From UBA5066 sp046331465 (lineage in GTDB: Bacteria; Acidobacteriota; Thermoanaerobaculia; UBA5066), in NCBI GenBank assembly GCA_046331465.1, contig JAXLQV010000002.1:124001-188000 (forward strand): a DNA stretch of 64,000 nt, written 5' to 3'. Shown in pieces: positions 1 to 7,817 of this stretch. The translations under genes and the position numbers were made by a program. Each line of letters starts with the position of its first letter. Within the stretch, counting starts at the first letter, position 1. The notes under the pieces were generated by a model. It saw only the letters and a program-made list of their open reading frames with translations, searched no databases and had not been told where the DNA came from.

Positions 1-1
1 G

Positions 2-226
2 AAGAAGATCTCCACCTCCGCGACCGAGGTCGTCTCCGTGACGTTCAGGGAGACGGACGGCGAGGACGACGTGTGGCTCCTCGACCGGCACCCCGAGACG
101 CTCGCCCGCAGGGCGGCGCCGAAGCCGGCCCGGAAGGCGCCGGCGAAGAAGACGCCCGGGAAGAAGGCCGCGAAGGGTGCGGCCGGGAAGGCTGCCCCGA
201 AGGGGCGCGGCCGCGGAAAGCGGTGA
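2..226 (+). CDS. pyrR: PyrR bifunctional pyrimidine regulator/uracil phosphoribosyltransferase, C-terminal part with basic tail
   Basis: Partial: the 5' end lies outside the window. The visible residues begin KKISTSATEVVSV and run into GEDDVWLLDR, matching the conserved PyrR C-terminus (GK-x-PTS-x-E-x-V then a DG-D-x-V-x-L stretch). PyrR senses UMP/PRPP and controls pyr mRNA; it is also a weak uracil phosphoribosyltransferase. The position directly upstream of pyrB and pyrC supports this. Unusual: after the normal end the protein carries a roughly 40-residue Lys/Ala/Pro/Gly/Arg-rich tail (ARKAPAKK, PGKKAAKG, KGRGRGKR) of the kind seen on histone-like proteins. The TGA stop (224-226) overlaps the GTG start of pyrB. 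Identity rests on a short fragment plus gene order. Confidence 0.8.
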   Translation, partial: KKISTSATEVVSVTFRETDGEDDVWLLDRHPETLARRAAPKPARKAPAKKTPGKKAAKGAAGKAAPKGRGRGKR

Positions 227-1185
227 GCAGGAAGCCCGAGACGCCGGCCGACCCCGCCTCCTTCACGAAGAAGGATCTCCTCGACATCGAGTCGCTCACG
301 AAGGCCGAGATCCTCACGATCCTGGACACGGCCGAGTCGATGGCCGAGATCAACAAGCGGACGATCAAGAAGGTCCCGACCCTCCGGGGGCGGCTCGTCG
401 CGAACCTCTTCTACGAGAACTCGACGCGGACCCGCTTCTCCTTCGAGATCGCCGAGCGGCGCCTCACGGCCGACTCCATCTCCTTCGCCGCCGCCACCTC
501 GTCGGCCTCGAAGGGGGAGACGCTCCTCGACACCTGCCGGAACCTCGAGGCGATGGCCCCCGACGCGATCGTCATCCGGCACCAGGCGTCCGGCGCGCCC
601 CACTTCCTCGCGCGGAACCTGAAGTGCGCCGTCATCAACGCCGGCGACGGGACGCACGCGCACCCGACGCAGGCGCTCCTCGACGCCTTCACGATGCGGA
701 AGGCGAAGGGGAAGCTCGAGGGGCTGCGCGTCGCGATCTGCGGCGACGTCCGCTTCAGCCGCGTCGCCCGCTCGAACCTCGCCCTCCTCCCGAAGATGGG
801 GGCGGAGGTGACGCTCGCCGGGCCCCGCACGCTCCTCCCGCCCGAGATCGAGCGGACCGGGGCGCGCGTGACGACCCGGATCGAGGAGGCCGTCGACGGC
901 GCCGACGTCGTCATGATGCTCCGCGTCCAGAAGGAGCGGGGCGGCGGGCTCGGCTTCCCGTCCGACCGCGAGTACTTCGAGCTCTTCGGCCTCACCCCCG
1001 AGCGGCGGCGGCTCGCCCGCAAGGACGCCATCGTCATGCACCCCGGCCCGATGAACCGCGGCGTCGAGATCGACTCGGCCGTCGCCGACGGCCCGGGCTC
1101 GGTGATCCTCGACCAGGTCGAGGCCGGCGTCGCGGTCCGGATGGCCGTGCTGTACCTCCTGATTGGAACGAGCGGCGATGAGTGA
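223..1185 (+). CDS. pyrB: Aspartate carbamoyltransferase catalytic subunit
   Basis: 320 aa, the usual length of an ATCase catalytic chain. It condenses carbamoyl phosphate with aspartate in de novo pyrimidine synthesis in the cytoplasm. Visible signatures: the carbamoyl-phosphate loop STRTRFSFE (residues 67-75), HPTQALLDAF, and the C-terminal MHPGPMNRGVEI. The GTG at 223 is chosen because it gives the family length and overlaps the pyrR stop by 4 bp, implying translational coupling. Upstream in-frame codons would only extend into pyrR. No pyrI regulatory chain is seen; pyrC follows with an 8-bp overlap, an arrangement found in PyrR-regulated operons. Confidence 0.96.
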   Translation: MSRKPETPADPASFTKKDLLDIESLTKAEILTILDTAESMAEINKRTIKKVPTLRGRLVANLFYENSTRTRFSFEIAERRLTADSISFAAATSSASKGETLLDTCRNLEAMAPDAIVIRHQASGAPHFLARNLKCAVINAGDGTHAHPTQALLDAFTMRKAKGKLEGLRVAICGDVRFSRVARSNLALLPKMGAEVTLAGPRTLLPPEIERTGARVTTRIEEAVDGADVVMMLRVQKERGGGLGFPSDREYFELFGLTPERRRLARKDAIVMHPGPMNRGVEIDSAVADGPGSVILDQVEAGVAVRMAVLYLLIGTSGDE

Positions 1186-2494
1186 TGCTCCCGTCCTGAT
1201 CACCGGCGGGCGGGTCGTCGACCCGTCGCGCGACCTCGACGCGACGCTCGACGTCCTCCTCGAAGGGGGCGTCGTCGCCCGGGTCGACGAGCGGATCGCC
1301 GCGCCGCGCGGCGCCGCGACCGTCGACGCCTCGGGCCTCGTCGTCGCCCCCGGCTTCGTCGACCTCCACGTCCACTTCCGCGAGCCCGGCTACGAGTGGA
1401 AGGAGACGATCGCGACCGGTTCCGGGGCGGCGGCGGCGGGCGGCTACACGACCGTCTGCTGCATGCCGAACACGGACCCCGTGATCGACGACGCCCCGAC
1501 CGCCGCGTTCGTCCAGAAGCGGATCCGCGAGACGGCCCGCGTGCGCGTCCTCCCGATCGGCGCCGTCTCGAAGGGGCAGAAGGGGGCCGCGCTCGCCGAG
1601 ATCGGCCTGATGAAGGCCGAGGGGATCGTCGCGATCTCCGACGACGGCAAGCCGGTCGTCAACGCCGACCTGATGCGGCGCGCGCTCGAGTACGCCTCGA
1701 TGTTCGGCCTCCCGGTCGTCGTCCACGAGGAGGACCCGAACCTCGTCGCGGGCGGACAGATGAACGAGGGGTGGGCCTCGACCCGCCTCGGCCTCCCGGG
1801 CTGGCCCGCGGTCGCCGAGTCGACGATGGTCGCCCGCGACGTCGAGCTCGCCGCGCTCACCGGCGCGCGCCTCCACGTCGCCCACGTCTCCGTGCGGGAC
1901 AGCCTCGCGGCGATCCGCCGGGCCCGCGCGGCGAAGGTCCCGGTGAGCTGCGAGGTGACGCCGCACCACCTGACGCTGACGGACGAGGACCTCGCCCGCT
2001 CCGGCTACGACACCCGCTTCAAGATGAACCCCCCGCTCCGCGGCGAGGAGGACCGGCAGGCGCTCGTCTCGGCCCTCGTCGACGGGACGATCGACTGCGT
2101 CGCGACGGACCACGCCCCGCACCACCTCGACGAGAAGGCGATGGAGTTCGCCGCGGCGCCGTTCGGCGTCACGGGGCTCGAGACGGCCCTCTCCGTTCTC
2201 GTCGACGCTCTCGTCGCCCCGCGCCTCCTCTCGCTGACCCGCCTCGTCGAGGCGATGTCGACCGCCCCGGCCCGCCTCTTCTCCCTCCCGTACGGGACGC
2301 TCGCGGAGGGCGCCCCGGCCGACGTCGTCCTCTTCTCCACGTCCCGGACGACGACCTTCTCCTCGTTCCGCTCCCTCTCGGCGAACTCCCCGTGGGCGGG
2401 GAAGACGCTGCGGGGGCGCGTCGAGCGGACGTTCGTCGCGGGGCGCGAGGTCCACCGCTTCGGCCCGGCCCACGCGGCCGAGCCCGCCGGCTGA
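1178..2494 (+). CDS. pyrC: Dihydroorotase
   Basis: 438 aa, class I dihydroorotase (amidohydrolase superfamily). It interconverts carbamoyl aspartate and dihydroorotate, the step after pyrB. Metal-site motifs are visible: HVHFREPG at residues 64-71, VHEEDP, HVAHVS, and DHAPHH near the C-terminal third. The ATG at 1178 overlaps the end of pyrB by 8 bp; a TTG at 1163 is also in frame but would overlap more and adds MERAA without conservation. Catalytic histidines and the DHAPH aspartate are intact, so this is expected to be the active enzyme and not an inactive paralogue. Confidence 0.96.
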   Translation: MSDAPVLITGGRVVDPSRDLDATLDVLLEGGVVARVDERIAAPRGAATVDASGLVVAPGFVDLHVHFREPGYEWKETIATGSGAAAAGGYTTVCCMPNTDPVIDDAPTAAFVQKRIRETARVRVLPIGAVSKGQKGAALAEIGLMKAEGIVAISDDGKPVVNADLMRRALEYASMFGLPVVVHEEDPNLVAGGQMNEGWASTRLGLPGWPAVAESTMVARDVELAALTGARLHVAHVSVRDSLAAIRRARAAKVPVSCEVTPHHLTLTDEDLARSGYDTRFKMNPPLRGEEDRQALVSALVDGTIDCVATDHAPHHLDEKAMEFAAAPFGVTGLETALSVLVDALVAPRLLSLTRLVEAMSTAPARLFSLPYGTLAEGAPADVVLFSTSRTTTFSSFRSLSANSPWAGKTLRGRVERTFVAGREVHRFGPAHAAEPAG

Positions 2495-2535
2495 CCCCGG
2501 CCGTCGCGCCCCCGAGCCGCGGAACCGCCGCCACC

Positions 2536-2946
2536 GTGCCCGATCCAGCCCCTCCCGTCCCGGCCCGTGCCAAGCGCGTCGTCCTCGTCGACGACTCGAC
2601 GGCGTACGCGGCGTCGTGGCGCGCCATCTTCGCGGACCGCTACGGCGACCGGGTCGCCTTCGAGGCGTACCAGGACCCCGTCGCCGCGCTCGCGAAGCTC
2701 GGCCCCGACGTCGACCTCCTCCTCGTCGACCTCGAGATGCCGGTCCTCGACGGGCGCTCCGTCGCGCGGCTCGCGAAGGAGCGCGGCATCAGCGAGAAGC
2801 GGATCGTCATCGTCTCGGGGCACGACGCGGACGAGCTCCACCGCCTCTTCCCGAAGGGGGCGTGCCTCGCGGTCATCAACAAGACCGAGGCGCAGCAGCA
2901 GAGCGCGTTCCTGATGATCCTCGACAGCGTCGTCTTCCGGCACTGA
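2536..2946 (+). CDS. Stand-alone response-regulator receiver domain protein
   Basis: 136 aa, essentially one CheY-like receiver domain. Acidic pocket DDS at residues 19-21, phospho-acceptor Asp65 in LLVDLEMPVLDG, the Ser/Thr position in VSGHD, and the conserved Lys in INKTEA. There is no output domain and no histidine kinase in the window, so the partner is unknown. The GTG at 2536 is chosen because it leaves only a short Pro/Ala N-tail before the first beta strand; the frame continues open far upstream inside pyrC. Its TGA overlaps the ATG of the next gene (TGATG), so it is probably co-transcribed with the phosphatase and possibly with pyrBC (41-bp gap). Confidence 0.85.
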   Translation: MPDPAPPVPARAKRVVLVDDSTAYAASWRAIFADRYGDRVAFEAYQDPVAALAKLGPDVDLLLVDLEMPVLDGRSVARLAKERGISEKRIVIVSGHDADELHRLFPKGACLAVINKTEAQQQSAFLMILDSVVFRH

Positions 2947-3764
2947 TGGAGGGCTCGCGCGCCCTCGACGCCGCCGTCGAGGCGGCCCGCCGGGCCGGAG
3001 ACCTCCTCCTCGGCTACTTCGGGTCGCTCGAGCCGTCGGAGGTGGAGGAGAAGGGGCGCAACGACGTCGTCTCCCGCGCCGACCGCGAGAGCGAGGCGCT
3101 CGTGAAGGAGCTCCTCCTCGGCGCCTTCCCCGGCGACCTCTTCGTCGGGGAGGAAGGCGGAACGGACGGGCTGGACGCGGACGCCCCCGCCTGGATCGTC
3201 GACCCGCTCGACGGCACCGCGAACTTCGTCCGCGGCTTCCCGCACTGGGCCGTCTCAATCGGGCGGACGGCGGGCGGGCGCAGCGGCGAGCTCGTCCTCG
3301 GCGTCGTCTGGGACCCGGTCAAGAACGACCTCTTCGTCGCCGAGAAGGGCTCGGGCGCGTTCCGGAACGGCCGCCGCGTCCGGGTGACGCGCCGCGACGG
3401 CCTCGAGGGCGCCGCGCTCGCGACCGGCTTCCCGTTCCGGATCCAGTCGCGGATCGACGGCTACCTCCGGCTCTTCAAGGCGGTCTTCCTCGAGGTGCAG
3501 TCGATCCGCCGCGCCGGGAGCGCGGCCCTCGACCTCGCCTACGTCTCCTGCGGGATCTTCGACGGCTTCTTCGAGCTCGGCCTCTCGCCGTGGGACTCGG
3601 CCGCGGGGGCGGTCCTCGTGACGGAAGCGGGGGGCGTCGTCACCGACTTCGAGGGCGGCACCGCGTGGCGCGAGCGGGGGAACCTCCTCGCGGCCGCGCC
3701 CGGCGTCCACGCCTCTCTCGCGAAGCTCGTCTTTGGCCTCGGGGTCCGCGACGCCGAGCTCTGA
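2946..3764 (+). CDS. Inositol monophosphatase family protein (SuhB-like)
   Basis: 272 aa, Mg-dependent sugar/inositol phosphatase. Motif order fits the family: GEEGG (first metal ligands), IVDPLDGTANFV (second), and SPWDSAAGAVLVTEAGG near the C-terminus. Likely substrates are myo-inositol-1-phosphate or related sugar phosphates; SuhB, CysQ and histidinol-phosphatase relatives share these motifs, so the exact substrate cannot be read from sequence. The ATG at 2946 overlaps the receiver gene's stop, suggesting coupling. Last gene of the left-hand (+) run, facing the convergent SGNH hydrolase gene 45 bp away. Confidence 0.88.
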   Translation: MEGSRALDAAVEAARRAGDLLLGYFGSLEPSEVEEKGRNDVVSRADRESEALVKELLLGAFPGDLFVGEEGGTDGLDADAPAWIVDPLDGTANFVRGFPHWAVSIGRTAGGRSGELVLGVVWDPVKNDLFVAEKGSGAFRNGRRVRVTRRDGLEGAALATGFPFRIQSRIDGYLRLFKAVFLEVQSIRRAGSAALDLAYVSCGIFDGFFELGLSPWDSAAGAVLVTEAGGVVTDFEGGTAWRERGNLLAAAPGVHASLAKLVFGLGVRDAEL

Positions 3765-3809
3765 CGGGGGCGCAGGCCCCTCCGGAGCGGGAGGAGCGGC
3801 CGAAGCCGG

Positions 3810-4562
3810 TCACTCGGCGAGGCGTCGCGCCTCCCGGATCGCCGCCTCCGCGAGCGGGGCCATCACCTCGTAGCCGGCCCGGTTCGGGTGGACGCCGTCC
3901 TCGCTCAGCCCGGCCCGCATCCCTCCGGCTGCGTCCGCCATGGCGGCGTGGTAGTCGACGAGGACGATCCGTTCCCTCCGGGCGTACTCCCGGATCCGGG
4001 CGTTGAGCGAGACGATCTGCGGCGCGGGGACGAGGCCGGGGCGCCACGGGAAGTCGAGCGCGGGAGGGAGCGTCGCGAGGACGACGCGGATCCCGCTCCC
4101 GCGCGCGAGCTCGACCATCGCGGCGAGGTTCGCGAGCGTCGTCTCCGGGGTCGTCGGGCCGTCGTTGCAGGCGACGTCGTTCGTCCCCGCGAGGAGGACC
4201 AGGACCTCGGGCTCGAGGGAGAGGACGTCCTGGCGGAAGCGCGCGAGCATCCGCGCGGTCGTCTCCCCTCCGATCCCCCGGTCGACCCAGGGTCGTCCGG
4301 CGAAGAGCTCGGGGAGGGCGTGGATCCAGCCCTCCGTGATCGAGTCGCCGAAGAAGACGACGCGACCCTCGTCGCAGCTCGGCGGTCCGAGGCGCGCGTT
4401 CTCGTCGCGGTAGCGCTCCACGCCCTCTCCTTTCGGCGCCACGGTAACGCCCGCCGGCCGGGGGGCGCCACCGGCGTCGATCCGGGGAGCCGGGAGGAGA
4501 ACGGCGCCCAAGCCCGCGGCGACGAGCGCCGCGAGGGCCGTGGCGGGAAGCGGCGTGCGCAT
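3810..4562 (-). CDS. Secreted SGNH/GDSL-type hydrolase (esterase/lipase family)
   Basis: 250 aa. The N-terminus is a signal peptide (MRTP, then a hydrophobic Ala/Leu stretch to about residue 28), so it acts outside the cytoplasm. SGNH blocks are all present: GDSITEGW with the catalytic Ser (block I), GIGGETT (block II Gly), LAGTNDVA (block III Asn), and DGVHPNRAGYE with the catalytic Asp/His (block V). Substrate could be an acyl ester of a glycan, lysophospholipid or peptidoglycan; the sequence does not decide. The start is fixed by a strong AGGAGG 6 nt upstream of ATG 4562. The gene follows glgA with a 50-bp gap. Confidence 0.88.
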   Translation of the reverse strand: MRTPLPATALAALVAAGLGAVLLPAPRIDAGGAPRPAGVTVAPKGEGVERYRDENARLGPPSCDEGRVVFFGDSITEGWIHALPELFAGRPWVDRGIGGETTARMLARFRQDVLSLEPEVLVLLAGTNDVACNDGPTTPETTLANLAAMVELARGSGIRVVLATLPPALDFPWRPGLVPAPQIVSLNARIREYARRERIVLVDYHAAMADAAGGMRAGLSEDGVHPNRAGYEVMAPLAEAAIREARRLAE

Positions 4563-4612
4563 GGGGACCTCCTGGGCGGGAGCTCGCGCGGGACGCGGGA
4601 CGCCCGGAAGCC

Positions 4613-6097
4613 CTACCAGGGGAGCCCGCGCACCTCCCGCGCGCGCCGGTAGACGAGCTCGTAGTCGTTCGCCGAGCGGCCCCACGAGAAGTCGACCTTC
4701 ATCCCGTTCCGCTGGAGGCGCGACCAGGCGTCGCGGTGGAAGAAGACGCGCTGCGCGTGGAGGAGCTCGGCCGCGAGCGCGTGCGGCGAGGGGTCGTCGA
4801 AGTGGAAGCCGTTCGCCCAGTCGAGGTTCTCGCCGTGGAGGCCGATGACAGAGTCGGCGAGCCCGCCCGTGCGGCGCACGACGGGGACCGTGCCGTAGCG
4901 GAGGGCGTACATCTGCGTGAGGCCGCACGGCTCGTAGCGCGACGGCACGACGAGCGCGTCGCAACCGGCCTGGATCTTGTGCGAGAGCACGTCGTCGTAT
5001 CCGACGACGCCCCGGAAGCGGCCGGGGTAGTGCGCCTCGAGGAGGCGCATCGAGCCCTCGAGCGCCGGCTCGCCGGAGCCGAGGACGACGATCCTCACGC
5101 CGCGCCGGATCAGCTCGGGCGCGGCCTCGAAGAGGATGTCGTACCCCTTCTGCGGTGCGAGGCGCCCGACGGAGCCGACGATCATCCCGGGGTCGGCGAC
5201 CTCGAACCCGGCGACGCGGCAGAGGTCCGCGCGGCACTCGGCCTTGCCGCGCAGGTCGTCGGGCCCGAAGTGCGCGGCGAGGTTCGGGTCGGTGCCGGGG
5301 TTCCACTCCTGCCGGTCGATCCCGTTCAGGATGCCGGCGAGCCGCGCGGCCTTCAGGCGGATCACGCCGTCGAGGCCCGCGCCCCCCTCGGGCGTCCGGA
5401 TCTCCCACGCGTAGGTCGGCGAGACCGTCGTCACCATGTCGGCCGCGACGATCGCCCCCTTCAGCATGTTGAGGTTGCCGCCGTGCTCGAGGAGGCCGCC
5501 GCTCCACGTCTCCGGCGGGAGGCCCAGGACGGGGACCTGCTCCGGCCCGTAGATCCCCTGGTAGCCGATGTTGTGGATCGTCAGCACCGAGGCGACGTCG
5601 TCGAACCAGGGATCGCGCCAGGAGCTCCACGCGCCGAGCATCGTGGCGAGGGCGGGGTGCCAGTCGTGGGTGTGGATCACCTGCGGTCGGTCGCCGAGGC
5701 GCCGCATCGCCTCGATCGCGGCCCTCACGAAGAGGCTGAAGCGCCAGATGCCGTCGTCGGCGCCGTGCTCGTTCTTCGCGTAGAGGCCTCCGGGGCGGTG
5801 GAAGAGCGGGTCGTGCGCGACGAAGTGGACCGGGACGCCCGTCCCGGGGAGCGTCGCGCGGAGGATGCCGACGCGGTGGGTCGCCCCCATCACCGAGACG
5901 TCGAACGGGTCGAGCTCCTGCTCGGGCCACGTCCCCCGGCGGCGGAACCACTGGGCCGCCTCGAGGAAGAACGGGACCCAGACGTCGACGTCGTGGCCGG
6001 TGGCCGCGAGCGCCTTGGGGAGGGACGAGACGACGTCGCCGAGGCCCCCCGTCTTTGCGAAGGGCGAGACCTCGGCCGAGAGGTTCGCGACGCGCAT
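4613..6097 (-). CDS. glgA: Glycogen synthase (ADP-glucose type)
   Basis: 494 aa, GT5 family, GT-B fold. It transfers glucose from ADP-glucose to alpha-1,4-glucan. The N-terminal nucleotide-sugar loop KTGGLGDV (residues 15-22) is intact, as are HTHDWHPALAT, TIHNIGYQG, a C-terminal-lobe VGRLAPQKG, and PSRYEPCGLTQMYALRYG near the end. ATG 6097 overlaps the TGA of the upstream MEMO gene by one base. No glgB, glgC or glgP is visible nearby, so the rest of glycogen metabolism must be elsewhere. Confidence 0.95.
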   Translation of the reverse strand: MRVANLSAEVSPFAKTGGLGDVVSSLPKALAATGHDVDVWVPFFLEAAQWFRRRGTWPEQELDPFDVSVMGATHRVGILRATLPGTGVPVHFVAHDPLFHRPGGLYAKNEHGADDGIWRFSLFVRAAIEAMRRLGDRPQVIHTHDWHPALATMLGAWSSWRDPWFDDVASVLTIHNIGYQGIYGPEQVPVLGLPPETWSGGLLEHGGNLNMLKGAIVAADMVTTVSPTYAWEIRTPEGGAGLDGVIRLKAARLAGILNGIDRQEWNPGTDPNLAAHFGPDDLRGKAECRADLCRVAGFEVADPGMIVGSVGRLAPQKGYDILFEAAPELIRRGVRIVVLGSGEPALEGSMRLLEAHYPGRFRGVVGYDDVLSHKIQAGCDALVVPSRYEPCGLTQMYALRYGTVPVVRRTGGLADSVIGLHGENLDWANGFHFDDPSPHALAAELLHAQRVFFHRDAWSRLQRNGMKVDFSWGRSANDYELVYRRAREVRGLPW

Positions 6098-6963
6098 CAG
6101 TTCTCCTTCTCTTCCGTCCGCGGAGGGGTTTCCCAGAGGACGGCGGCGTAGCCGACGACGCGGCTCGTGTCGCCGAAAGCGTCTCCCGAGTCGCCGCGCG
6201 CGACGAGGCGCGGGGCGGAGGGCGGCAGCCCTCTCAGGGCCTCGAGGAGCGCCGTCGCCGGGAGGACGCCGCACATCGAGATCCGCTCGCGGAGGAGGAC
6301 GCGGCCGAAGAGCTCGGCCGGGTCGCCCGCGAGGAGCGCGTCGAGCGCGCGGTCGTCCTTCTCGCGGTTCCTCTCCCGCGGGAGGTAGTGGTTCATGTCG
6401 GAGGAGACGACGAGGGCGACCCTCTTCCCCCGCGCCTCGAGCCGCCCGACGGCGGCCGCGACCGCCCGCCCGACGGCGAGGCAGAGGTCGAGGTCGGGGG
6501 CGCCGAGCGAGAGGCACGCGACGGAGACGTCGGGCCGCGCCGCCTGCAGGAACGGGAGGATCACCTCGAGGGAGTGCTCGCGGCGGTGGGCCGTCTCGTC
6601 GGCCCGGATCCCCGCCCCGGCCCCGAGGAGCTCCTCGACGAGGTCGTGCGCGACCGGGACGTCGCCGAGCGGAGTCCTCCACGCGCCGGCGGCCGACAGC
6701 GAGGCGTCCTCCCCCTCGCCGTGGTGGTTCGGGCCCATCAGGAGGACCGTCCCGGGGAGCTCGACGGCCCCGACGCCCGCGCCCGCGATCGCGCCCGAGT
6801 AGACGTGACCGGCGTGCGGGAGGAGGAGCGCGCGCCACGCCGCCTCCGGGACGCGGGGGCGCGCGGCGGCCCCGAGGTACGACTCCACGTCCGCCCGGAG
6901 CGCCCGCGTGCCGCCCTCGTAGAAGAGGCCGGCGACGGCGGGGAGCCGGACGGAGTCGCTCAA
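6097..6963 (-). CDS. MEMO-like (AmmeMemoRadiSam system protein B) family protein
   Basis: 288 aa. Matches the MEMO1 family, related to class III extradiol dioxygenases. Metal-type residues: LLPHAGHVYSG, LMGPNHHGEG, and VVSSDMNHYL, in the order and spacing expected. In other bacteria MEMO is often encoded beside a radical-SAM and an AMMECR1 protein; neither is visible here. The reaction is unknown. The chosen start is TTG 6963, which overlaps the TGA of the upstream lipoprotein gene (TTGA); there is no ATG or GTG at a plausible position. Ends by overlapping glgA, so it is likely translated from a polycistron. Confidence 0.85.
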   Translation of the reverse strand: MSDSVRLPAVAGLFYEGGTRALRADVESYLGAAARPRVPEAAWRALLLPHAGHVYSGAIAGAGVGAVELPGTVLLMGPNHHGEGEDASLSAAGAWRTPLGDVPVAHDLVEELLGAGAGIRADETAHRREHSLEVILPFLQAARPDVSVACLSLGAPDLDLCLAVGRAVAAAVGRLEARGKRVALVVSSDMNHYLPRERNREKDDRALDALLAGDPAELFGRVLLRERISMCGVLPATALLEALRGLPPSAPRLVARGDSGDAFGDTSRVVGYAAVLWETPPRTEEKEN

Positions 6964-7802
6964 AACACGATCACCGAGACTTCCGCGGACTTCGCGCCGC
7001 AGACCGCGCGGATCGTGGCCGAGCCGGGGCCGATGCCGAGGACCGCCCCGCCGGAGCAGGTCGCCACGTGCGGGTCGGAGGAGGTCCACGTCGCGGCGAC
7101 GTCGGGGATCGGCTTCCCCTGCGGGTCGCGGGCGACGAGCGTCACCCGGCTCAGCTCTCCCACCTTCAGCGGGATGTTCAGGGGAGAGGCCTCGAGCGTC
7201 TCGATCGTCCGGAAGACGACGACGACGTCGGACACGCCGGAGACGTCCCCGACGGTCGCCTTGACGGATGCCGTTCCCTCGCCGACGGACGTCACGACGC
7301 CGGAGTCGTCGACCGTCGCGACCTTCGGGGCCGCGGAGCTCCACACCGCCTTCATGTCGGCGACGTTTCCCTTGCTGTCCTTGACGGAGAGCGTGAGGGG
7401 GAAGGTCGACCCGGCGGGCCCGGCGAGCGTCGCCTTCGACGGGAGGACGTTCACGACGGCCACGTCGAGGACCTCGAGCGTCGCCTTCGCCTCGAGCGGG
7501 GGCTCGCCGAGCCGGGCGGTGATCGTCGTCTTCCCGGCGGCGACGGTCTTCACGGCGCCCGTCGCGCCGTCGATCGTCGCGATCTTCGGGTTGGAGGACT
7601 CCCACGTGATCGGCTTGCCCGCGACGATCTCCCCCTTGGTGTCGACGACGTCGGCGGAGAAGGAGGCGACCCGGCCGAGGCCGTAGACGCTCTGCCGGGC
7701 GGGTTTCAGACGGATCTCGGCGGGCTTCCTCCCGCAGGCGGCGGAGAGGACGCCCAGGGCGAGGAGCGCGGCGGCGGAGAGGACGCGCGGCGTGCGGCTC
7801 AT
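6960..7802 (-). CDS. Lipoprotein with bacterial Ig-like (BIG2) repeats
   Basis: 280 aa. Signal peptide followed by the lipobox LSAAC at about residue 23, so the mature protein is probably lipid-anchored. The rest consists of three BIG2-like modules with the typical W-x-SS-P-IATID / GTA pattern (for example WESSNPKIATID, WSSAAPKVATVD and WTSSDPHVATC). Such modules serve as adhesion or scaffold domains; no catalytic domain is visible. ATG 7802 is preferred to TTG 7811. It is preceded by a TAAGAT hexamer overlapping the mtgA stop codon, and no Shine-Dalgarno sequence is visible. Confidence 0.8.
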   Translation of the reverse strand: MSRTPRVLSAAALLALGVLSAACGRKPAEIRLKPARQSVYGLGRVASFSADVVDTKGEIVAGKPITWESSNPKIATIDGATGAVKTVAAGKTTITARLGEPPLEAKATLEVLDVAVVNVLPSKATLAGPAGSTFPLTLSVKDSKGNVADMKAVWSSAAPKVATVDDSGVVTSVGEGTASVKATVGDVSGVSDVVVVFRTIETLEASPLNIPLKVGELSRVTLVARDPQGKPIPDVAATWTSSDPHVATCSGGAVLGIGPGSATIRAVCGAKSAEVSVIVF

Positions 7803-7811
7803 TTCGCGCAA

Positions 7812-7817
7812 ATCTTA
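7812..7817 (-). promoter_or_regulatory. Candidate -10 element for the Ig-like lipoprotein gene, leaderless type
   Basis: TAAGAT read on the minus strand ends 9 nt before the ATG and includes the TAA stop codon of mtgA. No Shine-Dalgarno sequence lies between it and the start. Part of the recurring short-leader pattern in this window. Confidence 0.5.

Noticed and set aside
1396..2946. Fusion of dihydroorotase and receiver protein
   Set aside because: The upstream part of that frame is an out-of-phase reading of pyrC. A GTG at 2536 gives a normal receiver domain, so they are two genes.
3765..3809. Terminator hairpin between the inositol-monophosphatase-like gene and the SGNH gene
   Set aside because: GGGGGC-GCA-GGCCCC is present but short and unsupported by a T-tract, so it is not listed as a feature.
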